A stretch of 19,895 bases of DNA. It comes from Candidatus Gastranaerophilales bacterium (GTDB lineage: Bacteria > Cyanobacteriota > Vampirovibrionia > Gastranaerophilales > Gastranaerophilaceae). Position numbers and translations under genes: made by a program. Where the stretch lies: positions 476 through 20,370 of the forward strand of contig QAMI01000001.1 in the NCBI GenBank assembly GCA_003150395.1, read 5' to 3'. Below, one piece after another: positions 13,547 through 19,525 of this stretch. Position 1 is the stretch's first letter. Each line of letters starts with the position of its first letter. Under the pieces are notes generated by a model. The model saw only the letters and a program-made list of their open reading frames with translations, ran no database searches and was not told where the DNA came from.

Positions 13547-14841
13547 CCGGTTAACTGCGCCAAGTATTTGGCTAATCCAACGCCCATAGAGAAACAGCTT
13601 GCCTGAACGCGAAGCGCGCCTTGCGCCATAAAGTCTGCAGAAATACATCTTCCTGCGACGAAAAGATTATCATAATCGGCAGACATAAGACTTTCCAGCG
13701 GAAGTTCATAATCCTGCACAACATGCAAAGTTGATTTGTCCTTTTCCTTGCTATGAACATCAACCGGATAATTTGAAACTAAAACCGGATGCTCAAAAGT
13801 TTTGCCTGATTTTACATCCTCGATTGTGTAAATATATTTTCCTTTAATTCTTCTTGAAACACGCACTCCAAGCATATCTGCAATGTTTGAAATATAAGAG
13901 TTTTCAAAGCCTGGAAGATAAATTCTACAAAAATTAGCGAGTCTGAAGATATTCTGACGGGCTAGCTGCAAGGCTTTTGACATGCTTCTAACCTGCAGAG
14001 TGTCTGTATAATCAATAATCCGGGGGCAGTTAAACGCTATAGTGGAAGGCATTCCGGCTACTGTAAATATTTGAAAATAATTGCGGTCGTGGTCTTTGAG
14101 AATTTTTTTAGCAACAGCATCCTCAAACAGAGGCTTTAGTGCCCATTCTTTGTCTTTATCCCAGGTGTAAGCTGTAGAAAGGTGTATAAAACCATCTATG
14201 TCTTCAACTGTTGTAACATTTCTGTCTTTATCAAATTCCTTAAGCCAGTTGGCAAAATGTGGTACATCAACCCCACCCATCATAAAGCGTAAACTTACAG
14301 GTTGATTTTCATTTTTTTCTTCCAAAAATTCACAATTACAAAGTTTTCCAAATTCGCAATTTCCGGTTGCGTCTACAAAGTATTTCGCGCCGATACATTC
14401 TGATAATAGTTTATTGTCTTTTTGTATCTTATCGTTATATACCGATAAGATTTCTTTTGAGATTTTTATAGACTCTATCCTTCTATCCTTAATGCATACA
14501 TCCTGTATATGTGTGTCAAAAAATACTTCCACACCGGCTTTCAGCATTAAGTTGTCTAAAGCAATTTTTGTAAGCTCAGGATTAAACCAGCCCTGATTGT
14601 CTAAATATGTCGCCTGACCGCCTATAGAGTTCAATTCAGCAACAAGAGCCTCATAAAATTCCGTATTTATTTGGTGTTCACCGCATTTCATAGCAGGAAC
14701 AACCAGTGCCGAAGTTATTGTGCCGCCAAGGTGAATATTTTTTTCAATTAAAAGAACTTTTAGTCCTGCCATTCCGGCTGTATACGTTGCCGCACATCCA
14801 GCTGTCCCGCCGCCTATTATAATCGCATCATAGTGTTTCAT
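13543..14841 (-). CDS. FAD-dependent oxidoreductase (FAD_oxidored family)
   Basis: The dinucleotide-binding start DAIIIGGGTAGCAATYTAGM and LKVLLIEKNIHLGGT mark a Rossmann flavoprotein. Later motifs are YFVDATGNCEFGKLC (substrate/FAD strand) and NLFVAGRCISADFMAQGALR near the C-terminus, the wording of the PF12831 'FAD dependent oxidoreductase' family, whose substrates are mostly unknown. The protein has 432 residues from the ATG at 14841. The frame extends to 14865, but MKHYDAIIIGGG is the natural N-terminus, and a consensus -10 sits exactly six bases before this ATG. There is no Shine-Dalgarno. It is convergent with the CoADR-like gene, overlapping it by 4 bp without a terminator between them. 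It lies just downstream of the broken prepilin gene but has its own promoter. Confidence 0.88.
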   Translation of the reverse strand: MKHYDAIIIGGGTAGCAATYTAGMAGLKVLLIEKNIHLGGTITSALVVPAMKCGEHQINTEFYEALVAELNSIGGQATYLDNQGWFNPELTKIALDNLMLKAGVEVFFDTHIQDVCIKDRRIESIKISKEILSVYNDKIQKDNKLLSECIGAKYFVDATGNCEFGKLCNCEFLEEKNENQPVSLRFMMGGVDVPHFANWLKEFDKDRNVTTVEDIDGFIHLSTAYTWDKDKEWALKPLFEDAVAKKILKDHDRNYFQIFTVAGMPSTIAFNCPRIIDYTDTLQVRSMSKALQLARQNIFRLANFCRIYLPGFENSYISNIADMLGVRVSRRIKGKYIYTIEDVKSGKTFEHPVLVSNYPVDVHSKEKDKSTLHVVQDYELPLESLMSADYDNLFVAGRCISADFMAQGALRVQASCFSMGVGLAKYLAQLTG

Positions 14842-14847
14842 TACTTT

Positions 14848-14877
14848 ATTATACAAGAATGTCACTCAAACAAGCAA
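14848..14877 (-). promoter_or_regulatory. promoter giving a leaderless FAD oxidoreductase mRNA
   Basis: TTGCTT (14877-14872), an 18 bp spacer, then perfect TATAAT (14853-14848), six bases (AAAGTA), then the ATG at 14841. The first transcribed base should be the A of the start codon. Confidence 0.6.
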
Positions 14878-14902
14878 ATAATTTACTATTTGTAAAATTG
14901 AG

Positions 14903-15613
14903 TTATTTTAACAAATATTCCGCAGAACATTCAGCGCCGTTAAAATCGGTACCTGAAGCATCAAATCCATAATTAATCGGGGTGCCGGCGAATTTAGTAC
15001 CATTTTGGCAAATTCCTGTTAAACCTGTTCTATCTGCACCCCAAGGAAGCATTTTATTTTGAGAAATTATTATAGTAACGCCAAATAAGTCTTTCCCAAG
15101 AATATTTGGCTTCTTGTTAAAACCATTTACATCAATAAGTATTTTTATAATCAGGTGTATAAACACGTGCATATAAATTTGCACCAGTATTCAATACAGC
15201 CTGGTAATCCTTTAATGCATAACCTGACATAGGCTTTCCAGTAGTGTAGTTGATTTATAAAAATTTTTTACTGCGGCATTACTATAGGCGGCTCCGGTGT
15301 TAAAAGAGGTGCCATTACCACAGATTTTATTACTACTACTACCACAATCCAATGTGACATTCATTTTTTTCACGATATCGATTATAAGGTTCATTTTATT
15401 ATAATTCACATTGTCATAAGCGCCCAGAGAATAGTCGTTATCCGCAAGCACCATGCTAAAAGCATTTTTCAGTAATGCATAGTGCTTTTTCCACATATTA
15501 ATTAACACAATTTGCTGATATTTTGCGACCAAGGCTGGCAATGTCATTGCAGCTATTATACCGATAACTCCTAGTGTTATAAGCACTTCTGCAAGTGTAA
15601 AAGATTTTTTCAT
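14903..15613 (-). pseudogene. type IV prepilin-like gene broken by two compensating frameshifts
   Basis: The 5' part (15613-15212) encodes MKKSFTLAEVLITLGVIGII and a pilin helix and globular start, then runs out of frame to a TAA at 15214-15212. A second frame carries the middle, TGKPMSGYALKDYQAVLNTG and ANLYARVYTPDYKN. The original frame resumes with KILIDVNGFNKKPNILGKDL and the C-terminal domain ending NGAECSAEYLLK (stop at 14903). One base appears lost near 15240 and one gained near 15145-15150, next to an AAAAA run. ILIDVNG...GKDLF is a usual C-terminal signature of these prepilins, so the three pieces are one gene. Either it is inactive, phase-variable, or the read has errors. Ser stands at the cleavage site, as in the prepilin at 7399-8049. 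Confidence 0.8.
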
Positions 15614-15646
15614 ACTATAAATTCTCCATATATTACAATTTATTGC

Positions 15647-15705
15647 ATTATAATTGAGTTATTAATCTAATAATAGATTTATATGTCTAATATTATAAAT
15701 AATAT
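15647..15705. promoter_or_regulatory. paired AT-rich palindromes at the prepilin promoter
   Basis: A minus-strand -10 TATAAT (15652-15647) lies about 34 bp upstream of the prepilin start. AATCTA-ATAA-TAGATT (15664-15679) covers where its -35 should be. A second palindrome, ATATTAT-AA-ATAATAT (15690-15705), follows one turn later. They lie between the prepilin gene and the divergent HTH-like gene and could be operators for it. AT-richness makes chance palindromes common, so this is tentative. Confidence 0.3.
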
Positions 15706-15713
15706 CTGATAAA

Positions 15714-15742
15714 TTGTAAATACATTCAATAATTAGTAATAT
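15714..15742 (+). promoter_or_regulatory. candidate promoter of the small HTH-like gene
   Basis: TTGTAA (15714-15719), an exact 17 bp spacer, then TAATAT (15737-15742). Transcription near 15749 would begin at the strong Shine-Dalgarno AAGGAGGAG that precedes the ATG at 15759. Confidence 0.4.
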
Positions 15743-15758
15743 TTAACAAGGAGGAGTT

Positions 15759-15977
15759 ATGTCAGCTCGCGAATTCGTTAAAATATTACTGGCTAAGGAG
15801 TGTATGACAATCAAAGAACTTGCTCGTTTGGCGAGTGAATCAAGCAGCAAAAAGTACACTCTTGATGGCTTATCACATAAAATGCGTCTTGGAACTCTTC
15901 GATTTGATGATGTTGAATTTTTTGCAAAACTTTTAGGATACAAAATTGAATTAAAAAAAATAGATGAAGAAAATTAG
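15759..15977 (+). CDS. small HTH-like (putative DNA-binding) protein
   Basis: The 72-residue protein reads MSAREFVKILLAKECMTIKE, then LARLASESSSKKYTLDGLSH, then KMRLGTLRFDDVEFFAKLLG and YKIELKKIDEEN. The pattern 'F.K.LL....MTIKELA......K.YT...L..K.R...L..D.V..FAKLLGY.IE' is that of a compact Cro-like helical domain known from small bacterial and phage-associated proteins. A regulatory role is inferred from the fold and not proven. An almost perfect Shine-Dalgarno (AAGGAGGAG, 15749-15757) fixes the start. It stands alone, divergent from the broken prepilin gene and convergent with the methyltransferase gene. Palindromes in the shared upstream region are possible binding sites. Confidence 0.75.
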   Translation: MSAREFVKILLAKECMTIKELARLASESSSKKYTLDGLSHKMRLGTLRFDDVEFFAKLLGYKIELKKIDEEN

Positions 15978-16016
15978 CTTTATATCAAAGCGATACATTT
16001 TGATAATATTATACAA

Positions 16017-17396
16017 TTAAAAACTTCTCTTAAACCTTTTTATGAAAGCAGAACTTGAAATTTTATCACTTTTCTCAACCTCTTTTTCACGCGCCTCTAT
16101 AATTGCTTCATTAAGACCGTTTAATTTTTCGTCACGATAAAATATTCCTGCCTTTGAATTAATAAGCCCTAAATCATATTCTGAAAGTTCATATTTTATA
16201 AGCGATTTATTTTTAACAGCAATTGTACCCGTAAATTTATTTGACTGTTCATTAAAAATTTTTCCGACAAAAAATCCAGCATTTAGCATCGCATTTCTAA
16301 CCGCAGCAGAACTAGAATAAGTTAATATCATCCCGTCAGCTTCCAAATGTTCATATAATAACTTAAAAAATTCAAGTGACCACAACGCGGGACACTTTGC
16401 AGGCGTAAATGCATCTAAAAAAATCAAATTATAGAGTTCCTTATCATCAATAATACTTTTTCTTGCATCACCCGTTTTGGGCTCAAATATAAAATTGTCT
16501 ATTTTAAAGCAATTCACAGCTCTTTTATAACTTGTTGATATATGACTATAATATATATTATGTAAGAAGCTCATTATACGTCTTAGAACTGAATATTTAC
16601 ACCTTTTATATTTTAAAAGCTTAAAATACCCCCTTAATTTCGAGTCAAAAAATGCACGATATTTTCTAGAAGTCAAAATTTCTTCAAAAACCTTATTTTC
16701 AAAAATTTGAGGCATTTTATCTATAATTTTGTTTAATATAAGAAAATTCACTTCATTTTTTAGTTTATATTTTTGCTCAAATTTGCAGTTTAGAAGTTTC
16801 ACAATTTTATCATAATGAAAATTGAGTTTGTTGTGCTTTTTATCATTTTCGTTTCCTTGTTTAAAAAATGGTGAAAGTAAAAATAAAATTTCATCCATGT
16901 CTAAAGCTTTGATAAAAATTTTTACTTCTTCATCATTGCATGAAGAATTTTTATGCAAAGTGTTATTTGAATATACCGTATCGATACTTATGGTATTATC
17001 ATGCATGACTTTGTTAAACATAATGTCATTATTTGTTTTACAATTATTATTGGAATATATCGATACGTTATTCAAAGTGCAAGAAATATTATTAGTATGT
17101 ATCGTATCGATATTGTTATTTTTCTTCAAATTATTTTTTTGAAAATTTATTTTTAAAATATTTTTTTCAATTAAAAAATTTAAAAAACTTTTTGTGTTGT
17201 AGCCAATTCCATAACAAATATCTAAAACTTTTATTTGTTTATGTGTTTCAAAATATTTTTCCAAATTCGCAGGTAAAATAAATTTTTCATATGCTTCGCT
17301 TAGTGCACCATACGTTGAATGATAAATATCATCAGCTTCCGGGCTAAATAAGCCTACCGAGCCGTCATTTGTAAAATAAGGATATAGATTATACAT
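16017..17396 (-). CDS. MnmC/MnmD-like SAM-dependent tRNA methyltransferase with a large insertion
   Basis: The ends match the Methyltransf_30 (MnmC N-domain/MnmD) family, which completes mnm5(s2)U at the tRNA wobble base by methylating the aminomethyl group. Visible are TNDGSVGLFSPEADDIYHST...GALSEA (9-35), SAM motif I VLDICYGIGYN (57-67) and FIKALDMDE (161-169). The late motifs are TGDARKSI (308-315) and LIFLDAFTPAKCPALWSLEF (324-343), followed by LTYSSSAAVRNAMLNAGFFVGK. The wording is closest to cyanobacterial homologues. At 459 residues it is well above the roughly 220-320 usual for one-domain members. Residues 86-156 are an Asn-rich low-complexity insertion built from a DNA repeat, and 170-300 are a lysine-rich helical stretch. 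The oxidase domain of full-length MnmC is absent. The start has no Shine-Dalgarno, and TATAAT lies six bases upstream. Confidence 0.8.
   Translation of the reverse strand: MYNLYPYFTNDGSVGLFSPEADDIYHSTYGALSEAYEKFILPANLEKYFETHKQIKVLDICYGIGYNTKSFLNFLIEKNILKINFQKNNLKKNNNIDTIHTNNISCTLNNVSIYSNNNCKTNNDIMFNKVMHDNTISIDTVYSNNTLHKNSSCNDEEVKIFIKALDMDEILFLLSPFFKQGNENDKKHNKLNFHYDKIVKLLNCKFEQKYKLKNEVNFLILNKIIDKMPQIFENKVFEEILTSRKYRAFFDSKLRGYFKLLKYKRCKYSVLRRIMSFLHNIYYSHISTSYKRAVNCFKIDNFIFEPKTGDARKSIIDDKELYNLIFLDAFTPAKCPALWSLEFFKLLYEHLEADGMILTYSSSAAVRNAMLNAGFFVGKIFNEQSNKFTGTIAVKNKSLIKYELSEYDLGLINSKAGIFYRDEKLNGLNEAIIEAREKEVEKSDKISSSAFIKRFKRSF
16962..17120. repeat. degenerate intragenic repeat around TATCGATA
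   Basis: Read on the minus strand, three related units occur in the methyltransferase gene. They are ATATCGATACGATACATA (near 17115-17094), GTATCGATATATTCCAATAA (near 17066-17046) and GTATCGATACGGTATATTC (near 16987-16968). Each contains the palindrome TATCGATA (16979-16986, 17058-17065, 17105-17112). Units one and three are read as IDT(I/V), but unit two lacks five bases and is read in another frame (VSIYSNN), so the DNA, not the protein, was duplicated. Confidence 0.6.
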
Positions 17397-17402
17397 AGTC
17401 CA

Positions 17403-17430
17403 ATTATAGCGCGTATATACAAGGGTTCAA
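17403..17430 (-). promoter_or_regulatory. promoter giving a leaderless methyltransferase mRNA
   Basis: TTGAAC (17430-17425), a 16 bp spacer, then perfect TATAAT (17408-17403), six bases (TGGACT), then the ATG at 17396. The predicted transcription start is the A of the start codon. Confidence 0.6.
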
Positions 17431-17464
17431 GTTCGTTAAATTCCGCAATAATCGAGCGCATAGA

Positions 17465-17494
17465 TTGTTCAAAATTTGTCTTTTGTGTTAGAAT
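17465..17494 (+). promoter_or_regulatory. extended -10 promoter of the homoserine kinase gene
   Basis: TTGTTC (17465-17470), an 18 bp spacer ending in TGT, then TAGAAT (17489-17494; 5 of 6). It gives a leader of about 47 bases, long enough for the Shine-Dalgarno AAGAGGAAAT before the ATG at 17548. Confidence 0.55.
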
Positions 17495-17547
17495 ACTTAC
17501 AGGTGATTTAAATTATTCACTTTTAGAAGTAAGGAAAAAGAGGAAAT

Positions 17548-18492
17548 ATGAAAGTAAGCGTAAAAGTGCCTGCAACAACTGCTAATTTAGGCCCCGGATT
17601 TGATTGCATGGGGATGGCACTTCCTATATATAATACTGTTACAATTGAGGAAACTGTTTTACCGGGCACTGGCATTGAAATTAATGTAATAGCAGAAGAT
17701 GACACCAGTGATGAGTTATCTCTTGAACATATTCCTATGGATGAAAACAGCATTATTTATAAAGCAGTTGAACTATTATATAATTCAATCGGTCAAACCC
17801 CGAGCGAATTAAAAATCACAGTTCATACACAGATACCGGTTGCACGCGGCCTTGGAAGCAGCGCCTCAGTTATTGTTGGGGGACTTATTGCAGCAAATGA
17901 ACTTCTTGGACGCCCTGCAGATGAAGCAGCTCTTTTATCGATCGCAACTGAGGTTGAAGGGCATCCTGATAATGTTACACCTGCTATAGTCGGCGGATTG
18001 GTTTTAACTTCCAGTGAAGATGATGGAAGCATTATTTATAGAAAACTTGATTGGCCGCAAGAGTGGAATTTGACTCTTTGCGTTCCTGAATATGAACTTG
18101 CAACCGACATATCCCGTTCGGTTTTACCAAAAGAAGTTCCGATTCAAGATGCCGTTTATAATGCTAAAAGGCTTGCTATGTTTGTCGAAGCTATTCATAC
18201 AAAAGATTCAGCGTTGATGAAACTTGCGCTAAAAGATAAACTTCATCAGCCATACAGAATGAAACTTGTTCCAGGATTAGAAAAAATTATTGAAAACCTT
18301 AAACATGAAGATAATGTTTTAGGTTGTGTGTTAAGTGGTGCAGGTCCATCAATTCTTATCATCAGTGAAAAGAATAACCTCGATAAAATCCGTTCAATTG
18401 TACGTGAAACCTGGGCAGATTTGAATGTTAAAGCAGAAATTTACACTCTTCCTGTCGAAAATCACGGTGCACAAATCATCAGCCTTGATTAA
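17548..18492 (+). CDS. thrB: homoserine kinase
   Basis: This cytoplasmic GHMP-family kinase phosphorylates L-homoserine with ATP, the penultimate step to threonine. The 314-residue protein has the homoserine-kinase start VKVPATTANLGPGFDCMGMA. The ATP-binding GHMP motif is PVARGLGSSASVIVGGLIAANEL (about 94-116), then EVEGHPDNVTPAIVGGLVL, and near the C-terminus VLGCVLSGAGPSILII, the third GHMP motif. The length is usual for the family. AAGAGGAAAT gives a clear ribosome site. Threonine synthase and homoserine dehydrogenase are not adjacent. The next gene, a ferredoxin, starts 77 bp later with its own -10, so it may be separately transcribed. Confidence 0.96.
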   Translation: MKVSVKVPATTANLGPGFDCMGMALPIYNTVTIEETVLPGTGIEINVIAEDDTSDELSLEHIPMDENSIIYKAVELLYNSIGQTPSELKITVHTQIPVARGLGSSASVIVGGLIAANELLGRPADEAALLSIATEVEGHPDNVTPAIVGGLVLTSSEDDGSIIYRKLDWPQEWNLTLCVPEYELATDISRSVLPKEVPIQDAVYNAKRLAMFVEAIHTKDSALMKLALKDKLHQPYRMKLVPGLEKIIENLKHEDNVLGCVLSGAGPSILIISEKNNLDKIRSIVRETWADLNVKAEIYTLPVENHGAQIISLD

Positions 18493-18539
18493 TTATTATT
18501 GGTAATGAAACCTGATTAAAATTCGTAAATACTTGTATT

Positions 18540-18548
18540 TGGTACAAT
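18540..18548 (+). promoter_or_regulatory. extended -10 promoter candidate of the ferredoxin gene
   Basis: TGG directly before TACAAT (18543-18548; 5 of 6) makes an extended -10. No convincing -35 is present. It lies about 22 bp upstream of the ATG, with AAAGG (18559-18563) in between. Confidence 0.45.
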
Positions 18549-18569
18549 TAGGCTAAATAAAGGTAATTT

Positions 18570-18752
18570 ATGTGGGTAAGTGTTTCAAATAAATGTATAG
18601 GCTGTGGGGCTTGTTCAACAATAAGCCCTGAGGTTTTTGAAATGTACAGAAACTCTGCAATTCCTGATATTGAAAAAATTTGCGGCAACGAAGAAAGCTG
18701 TATTGACGCGGCAATTAACTGTCCGGTAGGAGCAATTTTTATAGATTACTAA
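18570..18752 (+). CDS. small [4Fe-4S] ferredoxin
   Basis: A 60-residue electron carrier of the one-cluster type (Thermotoga maritima Fd/Fer4_15 style). The cluster ligands are C9, C12 and C15 in KCIGCGAC and C51 in NCPVGAI. In the Thermotoga protein a further pair of cysteines forms a disulfide. Here the first of that pair is Ser19 (STISPEVF), while the second, C44, remains, and C38 is extra, so that disulfide cannot form. One cluster, not two, is expected because the second half lacks CxxCxxC. Redox partner unknown. The ATG has AAAGG six bases upstream. It follows thrB on the same strand. Confidence 0.92.
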   Translation: MWVSVSNKCIGCGACSTISPEVFEMYRNSAIPDIEKICGNEESCIDAAINCPVGAIFIDY

Positions 18753-18758
18753 ACAAAA

Positions 18759-18788
18759 AATTGCCCCCTGCTAATGCAAGGGGCAATT
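18759..18788 (-). terminator. terminator of the Met/Gln-rich protein gene (may act both ways)
   Basis: AATTGCCCC (18759-18767) pairs with GGGGCAATT (18780-18788), and TGC/GCA extends the stem inside. On the minus strand a T run follows. It lies 10 bp past the stop of the minus-strand gene and just after the convergent ferredoxin gene. Confidence 0.85.
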
Positions 18789-18797
18789 AGGTTATTA

Positions 18798-19346
18798 TTA
18801 TCCCTGTCCGGTGTAATCCGGAACAAAGTCTTTTTGGCTAGATTTTTCCATTTGTTGTGCAGCTTGTTCTTGACCTTCGATAAGTTTGAGTCGTGATTCT
18901 ATATTAGCTTTTCTAACTGCAAGAGATTCTTCTAAATCTTTAAGTGGCTGCAATTGAGCTTCGCGCATCATTTCAAATTGGTCTGCCCAGATGGATTGAG
19001 CTTGAGAGAATTGCATTTGCATTTGCTGCTGTGTATTCTGATATGCCTGCATCATCATAAGTCTTTCAGCTTTTTCGTTATCATTTAGACCTGCAGCATC
19101 CCATACACTTGCGCCATTTAAGAAGTTAAAGCCTTGCCTATTTGCAAGATCCATCATACCAAATCTATACTGGTTCTGCATTGCCATATTCATTTGACGC
19201 TGTTGAGAAGACATCATGCGTTCCATCTGACCAACTTGTTTGGTCACCCGGTTCATCTGCGACACAATAGAGGTCAACTCGTTTTGGAGTTGAAGCCGCA
19301 TTCGTGCAGTTTGCATTTTTAGATATGCGCCGGTTAGGAAACCCAT
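18798..19346 (-). CDS. Met/Gln-rich helical coiled-coil protein of unknown function
   Basis: I do not recognise a family. By hand count the 182 residues include about 20 Met and 30 Gln, over a quarter of the protein. Nearly all of it looks helical. A first coiled-coil segment (MRLQLQNELTSIVSQMNRVT, KQVGQMERMM) is followed by a Met/Gln block and a short aromatic hinge (FNFLNGASVWDAAGL). A second long helix (QQQMQMQFSQAQSIWADQF...LEESLAVRKANIESRLKLIE) leads to a charged tail ending FVPDYTGQG. No signal peptide or membrane helix is present. The shape recalls secreted or structural helical-hairpin proteins, but that is resemblance only. AGAGG lies six bases before the ATG, and a strong terminator follows, so it is a well-defined single gene. 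Confidence 0.8.
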   Translation of the reverse strand: MGFLTGAYLKMQTARMRLQLQNELTSIVSQMNRVTKQVGQMERMMSSQQRQMNMAMQNQYRFGMMDLANRQGFNFLNGASVWDAAGLNDNEKAERLMMMQAYQNTQQQMQMQFSQAQSIWADQFEMMREAQLQPLKDLEESLAVRKANIESRLKLIEGQEQAAQQMEKSSQKDFVPDYTGQG

Positions 19347-19427
19347 CTTAAACCTCTGTTTCTTTTAGTCCTCGTTAAATATATAAAGTATATATTTACT
19401 TGATAATTGCCATATAAAATATACATC

Positions 19428-19443
19428 TTTACATAACTTTACA
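19428..19443. promoter_or_regulatory. TTTACA direct repeat pair upstream of the AI-2E-family gene
   Basis: TTTACA (19428-19433), four bases, TTTACA (19438-19443): a 10 bp period, as in the repeats at 16-41. It is centred about 65 bp upstream of the predicted start of the transporter mRNA, a usual activator position, and about 90 bp from the divergent gene. It may be an OmpR/PhoB-type site. Confidence 0.35.
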
Positions 19444-19466
19444 AAAATATTTCTTTTTTGTTACAT

Positions 19467-19495
19467 TTGAAAAAATTCTGTTTTATTGCTACAAT
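19467..19495 (+). promoter_or_regulatory. sigma70 extended -10 promoter of the AI-2E-family gene
   Basis: TTGAAA (19467-19472), an exact 17 bp spacer ending in TGC, then TACAAT (19490-19495; 5 of 6). Transcription would start near 19502, ahead of AAAGG (19515-19519) and the ATG at 19526. Confidence 0.7.
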
Positions 19496-19525
19496 TCAAA
19501 AGTAAAAATTTTTGAAAGGTTACAT

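Noticed and set aside
15983..16005. Hairpin TATCAAA...TTTGATA between the HTH-like and methyltransferase genes as terminator
   Set aside because: Seven weak A-T-rich pairs, a nine-base loop and no T run on either strand; not credible as an intrinsic terminator.
16929..17141. CRISPR-like or tandem-repeat array
   Set aside because: Units are diverged, irregularly spaced and part of an open reading frame; no uniform repeats with unique spacers exist.
16822..17142. 106-residue plus-strand open frame within the methyltransferase gene
   Set aside because: It is the antisense of the Asn-rich insertion; the hydrophobic composition is the expected complement of AAT/AAC-rich codons and there is no independent ribosome site.
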